Source: Paenibacillus baekrokdamisoli (GTDB taxonomy: Bacteria > Bacillota > Bacilli > Paenibacillales > Paenibacillaceae). Taken from it: a DNA stretch of 64,000 bases. Of this stretch, positions 34,198-41,693 are shown piece after piece (position 1 is the stretch's first letter; each line of letters opens with the position of its first letter). Position numbers and translations under genes: made by a program. The stretch covers positions 1,674,001-1,738,000 of the forward strand of contig NZ_AP019308.1 of the NCBI RefSeq assembly GCF_003945345.1, given 5' to 3'. Below the pieces are notes generated by a model that searched no databases, was not told the DNA's origin, and worked only from the letters and a program-made list of their open reading frames with translations.

Positions 34198-35583
34198 CTA
34201 CGACTCATCCAATTGCCCTGACTCCCGGCGCCGCCAACTTATGAATACCAAGGATAATGCAATTACCGAGAGGATAGCCCCAAGCAGTCGAAATCCCACG
34301 GCACTGAACTTATCTCCCATTACGATGCCTAGCAACAATGAAGAGAGAATGGTTCCCAGGTATCTCGATGTCATAAATACTCCGGATGCTACACCTATAA
34401 TTTCTTTTGGAGAACTTTTGAACAAGGCCGCTTGCATACCGACATTGTTCAACCCGTTGCTAATACCGAATGCAGCTAAAGCCAAACACACACTGATAAC
34501 CGGTGAAGTTTGATTCAATGTCACTATCCATACTGACCCAAGTGTCATCAGTATTCCGGATAGTAGCAATGCCGGCCCTGGTCCTGATTTATCTATCCAT
34601 CGGCCTGCTATTGGAGAAGTAACGAGCGAGCATAAGCCTAAGCTTAGCATGAGAATCCCAGTATGGAACTCGCTGACATGACGTACCATTTGCAAGTAGG
34701 ACGGAAGCCCGAAAAAGAGCGAGTAAAAAAGTACGTTAACGAGTATGAATTCGACATTGACCCAAGTCATCGCAGGATATTTGGCGAATGTGCGCAAAGG
34801 AATAAAGGGTGACTTCGCTTTTAACTCATGTCGTACGAAAGCCCCCAATGTAACGAGGCCTATCAGCAAGGCAATAACATTACTTAATGAGATTTGCCCC
34901 GATGATTTTGCTGACAGTAATCCAACGAGCAAGGCAACCAGACCCACTGTGAATAGCAGGATCCCTGACGCATCAATCAAATCAGACCATTTACGAATGG
35001 ACATGCCCAGTGCAACGGATGTTGACGGTTCGTCCTTAGGAATATTCCTCCAAGATAATAGAAAGCTCACCACCACGAATGGAATATTGACGAAAAAGAT
35101 AGCAGGCCAGCCCCACCAGTGAATGATGACCCCGCCAATAAAGGGTCCAATTGCTGCCGCTCCGGATAGGAATATGGACAAAACAGACAGCGCAGTCGCT
35201 TGTTTCTCCGTAATATGAATTCGCACAATGGCCATTCCAACCGCAACCATCATGCTTGTTCCGATGGATTGCACAATGCGGAACACGATGAGCCACCCAA
35301 AGTTTGGTGATAGTGGAGCTAATAATGATGCTACGAAGGCTACAACAAGCCCGGTAAGAAATATCCTCCTACGACCGAATAAATCGCTGGCCTTTCCCAT
35401 GACGGGTTGAGCGATGCTACTTGCAATGTAGAAAGAAAAAATAATCCAGGAAACACCTGTAAAGTCAAGTTGGAACACATTTTGCAGCCTTGGAATAGCA
35501 ACTGAAACCATTGAAGAATTTAATGGGTTCAATAGTATCCCTAGACCAACTGAAATCATTAACCACCTGCTGCGAACATTCAT
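34198..35583 (-). CDS. MFS transporter, DHA2/EmrB-like
   Basis: A 461-residue transporter with about 14 membrane segments. Helix 1 reads LLNPLNSSMVSVAIPRLQ and the loop after helix 2 GKASDLFGRRRIFLTG (motif A). The helix after it, VFRIVQSIGTSMMVAVG, is motif B. It is most likely a proton-coupled drug or metabolite exporter. It is transcribed away from a LysR-type gene at 35697, with a 113-base shared control region, the usual arrangement in which the LysR protein controls the exporter. It ends close to a short intergenic stretch (33972-34197) without a gene. Confidence 0.88.
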   Translation of the reverse strand: MNVRSRWLMISVGLGILLNPLNSSMVSVAIPRLQNVFQLDFTGVSWIIFSFYIASSIAQPVMGKASDLFGRRRIFLTGLVVAFVASLLAPLSPNFGWLIVFRIVQSIGTSMMVAVGMAIVRIHITEKQATALSVLSIFLSGAAAIGPFIGGVIIHWWGWPAIFFVNIPFVVVSFLLSWRNIPKDEPSTSVALGMSIRKWSDLIDASGILLFTVGLVALLVGLLSAKSSGQISLSNVIALLIGLVTLGAFVRHELKAKSPFIPLRTFAKYPAMTWVNVEFILVNVLFYSLFFGLPSYLQMVRHVSEFHTGILMLSLGLCSLVTSPIAGRWIDKSGPGPALLLSGILMTLGSVWIVTLNQTSPVISVCLALAAFGISNGLNNVGMQAALFKSSPKEIIGVASGVFMTSRYLGTILSSLLLGIVMGDKFSAVGFRLLGAILSVIALSLVFISWRRRESGQLDES

Positions 35584-35696
35584 TTTTGGTCCCCCCCAAA
35601 GCGTATTAATGTCATCGTACTTGAAATCGTTTATTTATTCCAACGCATTTCATGATATGATTTCATTGACTTGAAGGAATGAATGGAGGATGCGAA
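35584..35696. promoter_or_regulatory. Divergent control region, MFS / LysR
   Basis: Between two divergent starts. ATTTCATGATATGATTTCAT (35647-35666) contains a T-N11-A-like dyad and repeated ATTTCAT, a plausible LysR binding site. GGAGG at 35684 serves the LysR start. Confidence 0.4.
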
Positions 35697-36584
35697 ATGG
35701 AACTTCTTCAACTGCAATATTTTCTCGCGGTAGCTCGTTTGGAACATGTGACAGAAGCTGCACAAAGTCTGCATGTTTCTCAATCGTCACTAAGCAAAAC
35801 GATTCAACGTTTGGAGGAGGATCTAGGGGTCCCTTTATTTGATCGAAAAGGGAGGAAGCTGCGATTGAATGAGTTCGGTAGCAGATTCCTTCGCCGTGCA
35901 GAAAGGGCATTGTTTGAATTGGAACAGGGGAAGCAGGAGATTAGTGATTTGTCCAGCCCGGAACATGGCACACTCGAATTGGCGGTGACCACCGCAAGCA
36001 CGTTACCAAATATCCTTCGAGAGTTTCGGAAAAAGCGGCCCGATATCCAATTTCATGTGCAGATGCTAACCATGAAGGAAATGGTTACGCTTCTTCATAG
36101 AGGAGAAGTCGATTACTGCTTGTCCTCACCACCGTTACAAGGGGATGACATTGAATGTCAAATCGTGTTCATCGACCCGATTCTTGTAGCTGTTCCAAAG
36201 GGGCATCGGCTGGCAGACCGAAGCAGTGTATCGCTGACAGAACTAAGGGATGAATGGTTTGTCGGTGTAAAGAGAGGCTATGGTACTCGCGATCTAGTGG
36301 ACTCTATTTGCAAATCGGCTGGATTTGCACCTAAATATGTGTATGAGGGAGATGAACCTGCAAGGCTAAGCTCTCTGGTTGAAGCAGAAATTGGCATAGC
36401 ATTCATACCAAGCACGGCAAGGTTTTCACGGGAACATATCAAATATCTCCAAGTAGAGAATCACGAATTGGTACGGGAGATCGCTTTATTATGGCACAGG
36501 AGTCGGTACATTTCGCAGGCTGCTCTAGAATTCCGTGAGGTCGTTGTAGAATATTTTGGATCGATATCCAAACAGACAATTTAA
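35697..36584 (+). CDS. LysR-family regulator
   Basis: A 295-residue regulator. The helix-turn-helix lies at about residues 18-37 (TEAAQSLHVSQSSLSKTIQR) and is followed by LEEDLGVPLFDRKGRKLRL. The C-terminal part (about 90-295) is the co-inducer-binding domain (GTLELAVTTAST is its first strand). It resembles YwbI/GltC-like Bacillales regulators. The ATG at 35697 is nine bases after GGAGG; the earlier in-frame ATG at 35679 precedes that site. It probably controls the divergent MFS gene. Confidence 0.92.
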   Translation: MELLQLQYFLAVARLEHVTEAAQSLHVSQSSLSKTIQRLEEDLGVPLFDRKGRKLRLNEFGSRFLRRAERALFELEQGKQEISDLSSPEHGTLELAVTTASTLPNILREFRKKRPDIQFHVQMLTMKEMVTLLHRGEVDYCLSSPPLQGDDIECQIVFIDPILVAVPKGHRLADRSSVSLTELRDEWFVGVKRGYGTRDLVDSICKSAGFAPKYVYEGDEPARLSSLVEAEIGIAFIPSTARFSREHIKYLQVENHELVREIALLWHRSRYISQAALEFREVVVEYFGSISKQTI

Positions 36585-37041
36585 TCATGCTGCACAACTA
36601 ATACTGATTCTATTGGTGGAACAAAACAGTCGTAACCAATACAAGGAAAAGGGCCAGGTTCTTGCGCTTTACTATTCGAAGCGCTGCAGAGGTGGCAACT
36701 TCATTCCTAATCCGAAATACAATTTGATTATTGTATAAGAAAAACATGAGTTGAAAGCGCTGTATATATTGATGTATTCTTGATGTATATTGAAACGTTT
36801 CGATAGAATCGGTCGTGAGCACAATGGCTGATATCGCTAGTGTCGACGCGGATGCGATTACTTTCGGCTGACGCAGCCGCAGGACGTGATCATGGTTCGC
36901 ACCGGACGCGATATTTTGCCGAGTGACAACTTTAGGGTCGTGATACAAGTTCTTGTCTGTAAAAAAAGGTATTAAGGTTGTTACGGTAAATCCGTATCAC
37001 GTCAAAATAAAACGTAAGAGATTGAAGGAGAGGATTTCGAA
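36585..37041. other. Intergenic region with a LacI-type dyad and a short coding-like run
   Basis: GAAACGTTTC at 36792-36801 is a perfect ten-base palindrome of the kind bound by LacI/GalR proteins, 240 bases before the dehydrogenase gene. From about 36862 to 36965 a frame reads LTQPQDVIMVRTGRDILPSD without start or stop signals, perhaps a relic of an unknown gene. TTCTTGTC at 36951-36958 recalls the dispersed repeat. Confidence 0.4.
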
Positions 37042-38091
37042 GTGATCAAATCATCCGTCTATCGAGTAGCTTTTATCGGCTGTGGCAAACGTGCGCATGA
37101 ACACGCGATCGGCGTACAAGTCGACAGCAGGTGTGAGGTTGTAGGGTTGTCCGATATCTCAACTGCATCGGCCGAAACGCTGAATGCCGAATTTGGATTT
37201 CAAGCAAAGATCTACACTGACCATAAGGAAATGCTGGCGAAGGAGAAGCCTGACGTTGTTCTAATCTGTCTATGGACTCCTCTGCATTTGCCGGTATTTC
37301 GTGATTGTACGGAAGCCGGCGTCAAAGCAGTGCTGTGCGAGAAGCCGATGTCGGCGACCTGGGGAGATTGCCAAGATATGGGCCGGATCGCCGAAGAGAC
37401 GGGCTGCCAGCTGACATTCTCTCTTCAACGCCGTTTTGCAAAGGGCAATCAAACCGTACGGCGCCTAATCAAGGAAGGGAAAATCGGACAAGTGCTTCGA
37501 ATGGATTTATATTCTCCACCAAACCTGCTGGATTGCGGCATCCACACTTTTGACCAGGCAATAAGCTATATGGATGAAACCGCGGCGAAATGGGTACTTG
37601 GAGCGGTCGACACCACCGAAATATATAACTGGTTCAACGTACCTTCAGAATGCGGGGCGTCAGGACAGATCATATTCGCTAACGGTGTCCAAGCCAACCT
37701 CTATTCCGGCTCCATCGATACTTGGGAACCGACTCAGGATATGGCGAAGATCTGGGCCGGCGTTCGAGTGATCGGCACCGATGGCTTTATTGAAGTAATG
37801 TGGGACGGGCAAATTGTCAGGGGAGTCAACTACGAGGATCCGTCTTGGAAGCCTGAGATGGAATTATCCTCGATGTCCGATCAGATGAAGGGCTATGTCC
37901 GCCATGCGATCGACTGTTTGGAGACAGGTGAAGAACCTGAGGTTTCGCATAAAAAGGCACTTCGCGCTTCGGAAATTATTTTTGCTGTTTATGAGTCGGT
38001 ACGCCGAAATGCACGCGTGGAGCTTCCGCTTACCGGCGTAACGGACAGTCCTTTTATCACTATGCTTGAGAACGGCCAATTTACTAAATAA
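37042..38091 (+). CDS. Gfo/Idh/MocA-family NAD(P)-dependent oxidoreductase
   Basis: A 349-residue oxidoreductase. The N-terminal Rossmann fold reads RVAFIGCGKRAHEHAIG, and the conserved LCEKPMSATWGDC carries the E-K-P motif with the catalytic Lys. The C-terminal beta-sheet domain starts with RMDLYSPPNLLDCGIHTFDQ (the DxxxHxxD-like segment). Members oxidise or epimerise sugars, inositols or sugar acids. The start is GTG 37042, behind GAAGGAGAGG. A TIM-barrel isomerase follows 17 bases later, a standard pair in inositol and rare-sugar catabolism. The substrate is unknown. Confidence 0.88.
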   Translation: MIKSSVYRVAFIGCGKRAHEHAIGVQVDSRCEVVGLSDISTASAETLNAEFGFQAKIYTDHKEMLAKEKPDVVLICLWTPLHLPVFRDCTEAGVKAVLCEKPMSATWGDCQDMGRIAEETGCQLTFSLQRRFAKGNQTVRRLIKEGKIGQVLRMDLYSPPNLLDCGIHTFDQAISYMDETAAKWVLGAVDTTEIYNWFNVPSECGASGQIIFANGVQANLYSGSIDTWEPTQDMAKIWAGVRVIGTDGFIEVMWDGQIVRGVNYEDPSWKPEMELSSMSDQMKGYVRHAIDCLETGEEPEVSHKKALRASEIIFAVYESVRRNARVELPLTGVTDSPFITMLENGQFTK

Positions 38092-38108
38092 GGAGCGCGA
38101 ACCTAACT

Positions 38109-38873
38109 ATGTCAAGACCTAAGCTTGGTCTAATCGGAATCGTTCACGAAGAAGCGAAGCAGGACTTCTGGGGCACGATGCAGCGCGTAGCTGAGATCGG
38201 CTATGAGGGGATCGAAGGTGGAGCTGAACTGCTCGAAGGAGATGTAAAGGCTAATGTCGCGCGGTTCCACGAATTGGGACTCCAAGTTGCGACGCACAGT
38301 GTCAGCAAGGAACAGCTGCGCGACGAGAAGGAACTCGATAAAGTGATCAGAGAGGCCCTCGCGTTGCAAACGAAGGATGTCACCTTCTGGTGGGACGTTG
38401 TAGATACACGAGAGCAGCTGCTTCGCGATGCTGAATTGTACAATGCAGCAGGTGCTCGTTTTGCAGCTGAGGGACTGAGATTTTGCTACCACAACCATGC
38501 TCATGAGTTCCAAAGAACATTCAATGCTGTTTACTCGTTGGATATTTTAGCAGAGCACACGGAACCGAAAAATCTCTACTTCCGTATGGATGTCGCCTGG
38601 ATTACGCTTGGCGGCGCCGATCCGGCACACATCCTTCGCAAGATGGCGGGCCGCGTACCGGCCATCCATTTGAAAGACGTCTACGACACCGACGAAATCG
38701 GAAAGTGGACTGCGATCGGTACGGGTGTAGTAAAAATTAAGGAATCCATTGAAGTGGCAAAGGAAATCGGAGTTGAATGGATGACTGTCGAGCAGGACCA
38801 GCTCCGCAACCTTACCGGTTTCGAGACTGCGACGGCCAGCTATCTGAACTTGAAAGAGAAGGGATTGCTTTAA
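38109..38873 (+). CDS. Sugar phosphate isomerase/epimerase (TIM barrel)
   Basis: A 254-residue AP-endonuclease-2-like TIM barrel. Typical metal-site strands are visible: LRFCYHNHAHEF, LYFRMDVAWITLGGADP, VPAIHLKDV and WMTVEQDQL; the Glu, Asp, His and Glu in these would hold a divalent metal. It resembles IolE/IolI/YcjR-type isomerases. It follows the dehydrogenase gene by 17 bases and is probably co-transcribed; a strong terminator at 38880 ends the unit. The pair probably processes a sugar released by the hydrolases further on (inference). Confidence 0.88.
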   Translation: MSRPKLGLIGIVHEEAKQDFWGTMQRVAEIGYEGIEGGAELLEGDVKANVARFHELGLQVATHSVSKEQLRDEKELDKVIREALALQTKDVTFWWDVVDTREQLLRDAELYNAAGARFAAEGLRFCYHNHAHEFQRTFNAVYSLDILAEHTEPKNLYFRMDVAWITLGGADPAHILRKMAGRVPAIHLKDVYDTDEIGKWTAIGTGVVKIKESIEVAKEIGVEWMTVEQDQLRNLTGFETATASYLNLKEKGLL

Positions 38874-38879
38874 TTTGTC

Positions 38880-38920
38880 GCCACACGATCTTTTGACGGT
38901 CGTGTGGCTTTTTTTATTAT
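38880..38920 (+). terminator. Terminator after the isomerase
   Basis: GCCACACGA pairs with TCGTGTGGC and TTTTTTTATT follows. Confidence 0.9.
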
Positions 38921-39212
38921 TCCGGCTAAGCGTCTGTAGAACGACCGCAAACAATGACAGGATGGCATCACCAAACCGTGAAACCTAGTTCTTAGAGAGG
39001 AGCTTTTACGAATGAAATCTAACGGGAACGATGCCTCTCCAGTAAGCTTGTTACCTTTCCACAAGTGGGTAGAAAATCACACATCGTGGTTCTTATTTTA
39101 TTGTTAAATTTGAGTTGTTCAATATTTCATTGACACCTCTCCCTCACTTTTATATGATGATGTACTTCCTTAATCTGATCGCAATGAATATTTCCTTGAG
39201 GAGGTTTATTAG
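38921..39212 (+). other. Intergenic region with possible 31-codon frame
   Basis: ATG at 39012, 12 bases after GAGAGGAG, opens MKSNGNDASPVSLLPFHKWV and ends at TAA 39105-39107 after LFYC. It is not recognised and could be the remaining start of a lost gene. GAGGAGG at 39199 belongs to the GrpB gene. Confidence 0.25.
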
Positions 39213-39737
39213 ATGAATGTTGTGGTTACAGAATACAAAAATAATTGGAAACAGAAGTTTAGCGAGGAATCTCAAAAAATACAGGATATTTTTGGTGATG
39301 AGTTAATCGACATTCATCATATAGGTAGCACTTCAGTTCCAGGGTTAAAATCCAAACCAATCATTGATATCATGCCAGTAGTAAAAGATATTGAAAAAAT
39401 AGATTCGTTTAATGAGCGAATGGAAGAACTTGGTTACGATTGTATGGGCGAGCTCGGTATGAAAGGAAGAAGATATTTCCGAAAAGGTGGAGATAATCGC
39501 ACGCATCAAGTGCATGTGTTTCAAGGGGATAATAAGGAAGATATTACTCGCCATCTGGCGGTAAGTGATTACCTCCGAACGCATCCCGATGAAGCAAATC
39601 GTTATGGAGATTTAAAAGAAAGCCTCGCCAAACAGTTCCCAAGGGACATTGAAGCTTATATGGACGGTAAAGACGCGTTTGTAAAAGAGCTAGAAAGAAA
39701 AGCACTAAGTTGGTACAATATGGGCAAAAAACGTTAA
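39213..39737 (+). CDS. GrpB/UPF0157 nucleotidyltransferase-fold protein
   Basis: A 174-residue protein of the GrpB family. HHIGSTSVPGLKSKPIIDIM is the hallmark: the G-S-T-S helix turn and D-I-M acid pair of a nucleotidyltransferase-like fold. RTHQVHVFQ and FRDYLRTHPDEA-like sequence (SDYLRTHPDEANRYGDLKE) complete the family pattern. The biochemical role is unknown. GAGGAGGTTTATTAG precedes the ATG. It is followed by a member of the dispersed hairpins and appears to be alone. Confidence 0.9.
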   Translation: MNVVVTEYKNNWKQKFSEESQKIQDIFGDELIDIHHIGSTSVPGLKSKPIIDIMPVVKDIEKIDSFNERMEELGYDCMGELGMKGRRYFRKGGDNRTHQVHVFQGDNKEDITRHLAVSDYLRTHPDEANRYGDLKESLAKQFPRDIEAYMDGKDAFVKELERKALSWYNMGKKR

Positions 39738-39765
39738 GCTATCGCAGAACGATAATTCAATAAAT

Positions 39766-39793
39766 AAGGGCTACCTAGTGGCAGCCCTTTATT
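39766..39793. terminator. AAGGGCTACC / GGCAGCCCTT hairpin
   Basis: Ten-base arms with one mismatch around TAGT, 29 bases after the GrpB gene; T-rich sequence follows. It belongs to the dispersed hairpin family. Confidence 0.7.
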
Positions 39794-39929
39794 CCGCTTT
39801 TGGGCAGGATTTTGCAGGGCAGGCATCAGTTCGCCCGGAAGTCGACCAGTACGGTCCCAGTGGAGTCAACTTCTCCTTAAAAATTTGCATTCGTTACGTC
39901 TACAATAGTAACTGCAAATCCCCATCTTT

Positions 39930-40556
39930 TTAAAAAGTTTTCGCTGTTTCAACAGCTAGTTGAATGGCGTCTTCGATTATTTTTCCCCTTAGTTTCGGAG
40001 ACTTGTTATGGCCTTCAGCAATAACCTTCGTTATTTCTCGAATACCGAATAAATATAAATTCCTTACTACAAAATTGACCGCCATTTCTGATGAAGCTGC
40101 CTCTCCATCAGAATAGTAACCTCCGCGAGCATTAATTAACGCCACCTTTTTGCCTGAAGCCAATCCGATTGGGCCTTCCGCTGTATATTTAAAGGTGGTT
40201 CCAGCACGATTCAGATAATCGATATACGTATGCAAGACTGCAGGAACGCCAAGATTCCAAAGCGGAAAACCGATGACGATTTTGTCCGCGGCCATAAATT
40301 GATCGAGGTATTTGGTTGCAATATCTGTTACCTGTTTTTCCTCCGGTGTAAGAGGGATGCCCTGACTGAATTTGAATGCACCGTTAATCATAGTAGCATC
40401 CAAGTAAGGCAAGTGCGCTTGAAATAGATCAAGCTCAGTCACCTGATCTTCAGGATGGGAGTCCACATAACTTTTCAAAAAAGTTTCGTACAATTTAACG
40501 CTTACTGCTTGTTCTACTGGACGATTATTTGCCTTTACGAATAAAACCTTTCTCAT
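39930..40556 (-). CDS. azoR: FMN-dependent NADH-azoreductase
   Basis: A 208-residue flavodoxin-fold quinone/azo reductase. VLFVKANNRPVEQAVSVKLY binds the FMN phosphate, and DKIVIGFPLWNLGVPAVLHT and LINARGGYYSDG are the FMN-binding loops of the AzoR/AcpD family. It reduces azo dyes and quinones with NADH and protects from quinone or thiol stress. The ATG at 40556 is behind GGTGGGAG; the longer frame to 40709 covers the promoter. That promoter (40597-40628) looks MerR-controlled, but no MerR gene is adjacent. Confidence 0.93.
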   Translation of the reverse strand: MRKVLFVKANNRPVEQAVSVKLYETFLKSYVDSHPEDQVTELDLFQAHLPYLDATMINGAFKFSQGIPLTPEEKQVTDIATKYLDQFMAADKIVIGFPLWNLGVPAVLHTYIDYLNRAGTTFKYTAEGPIGLASGKKVALINARGGYYSDGEAASSEMAVNFVVRNLYLFGIREITKVIAEGHNKSPKLRGKIIEDAIQLAVETAKTF

Positions 40557-40596
40557 TCCCGTCTCCCACCTTATTTTGACTATTGCTTTCGATCCC

Positions 40597-40628
40597 AGTT
40601 TAATCCCTTCCACTAGTGTGAGGGTCAA
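40597..40628 (-). promoter_or_regulatory. MerR-type promoter of azoR
   Basis: On the minus strand: -35 TTGACC (40623-40628), a 20-base spacer and TAAACT (40597-40602). The spacer contains CACTAGTG and outer CCCT/AGGG arms, a dyad with 16 of 20 paired positions. An overlong spacer with a dyad is typical for MerR-type control. Confidence 0.55.
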
Positions 40629-40889
40629 TACATTTCTGTAAGAGACCTTACGGATGCAGGGAAGGAATCGGGAACTGCCGTCAGCGATAATACTAAAAAA
40701 TGCACACATTTTCCAAAATCACCCTCGTATTCTTTATACTGCCGATAGGGATATGATAGGAGTACAGCAACCGATCGTGACGAAGCGGCGCAGGCTTCCG
40801 CAACATGAAATCACCGCTCTTGCTCGCCCATGCTCGAGTACCACCGCATCCACAACCGGCACAACGAACACGAAGTGGTTATCTTCTTA

Positions 40890-41510
40890 CTCATGATTGT
40901 AGGCGTTTACAAAAACCACAGCAGACTTATTCATCGCATATTCAAAGGAGGTGATTCCCAAGGGGACAGCATCATTCTGGCGAGTGGATTGTACGTACAA
41001 CAGCGTGCGAACGAATAAGCTGACCGTATGGGGAGAGCAGCTCCAATGGTTTGCTCGGCACTACTTGCCTGCCGACCCGAGACCGTATACATCCCGCGAG
41101 GTCAGGCCGGATATTGCGTTCATCCGCTTCGACTATACTGACTTCGATCAAGCCGGCGAGTCGTTTAGCCGGAATGGCTGTACGGATTCAAGTCGTTGCG
41201 CTGGAGTGAAGCGACCTCCCATTGGCTGTAAATTTGGCATCTGCTGTCGCATGGCGTCATTCCAGCGGATAGCCTTTCCTGGACTACGGCGAGTTACGCC
41301 TCGATTCCCAATCGCTCTTTCGCTTCGCTGAAAGGTGTCGTCATCTACGATCACAATGTCGGGAGAGAGCAGATTGAACCGCTGAAGCTTGTTTTTGTAA
41401 GCGGTATCATCGATATAAGCAAGGAAACATATGAACAATTGGACGGCAAGGTGGAGCGGAACGGGCTTGTCGTCGTCACGCCCCCCACGCTACGAAATCG
41501 AAGTAATTGA
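40890..41510 (+). pseudogene. Decayed beta-galactosidase-like/glycosidase gene
   Basis: One frame (about 40940-41166) reads EVIPKGTASFWRVDCTYNSV and later WGEQLQWFARHYL, then IAFIRFDYTDFDQAGE. After a frameshift the next frame (41175-41510) reads EWLYGFKSLRWSEATSHWL, a TAA, then IWHLLSHGVIPADSLSWTTA and continues to FASLKGVVIYDHNVGREQIE and a final TGA. Thus one frameshift and one nonsense codon interrupt a continuous coding run. The N-terminal half is gone. It resembles large uncharacterised glycosidase-like proteins of Paenibacillus, not a family I can name. Confidence 0.6.
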
Positions 41511-41693
41511 AAGTTGAATGCGAAATCCGAAGATCGGAATAAATGCGGCATCGCGATAGGCCGGTATGCAAGTTCTCATCGAGTGCCGCATCCGGTAAAT
41601 CCAGTGAACTCTATGATCGAATCAATCTTCATCGGGAGATCGAAACCGATTCCCCCGTCGGCCGGACCAATTATGTTGAAGGAGAGTTTATGG

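Noticed and set aside
36610..36948. Minus-strand frame of 112 codons in the 36.6-37.0 kb gap
   Set aside because: No start signals and no family resemblance; the plus strand shows a short coding-like run and an operator dyad in the same place.
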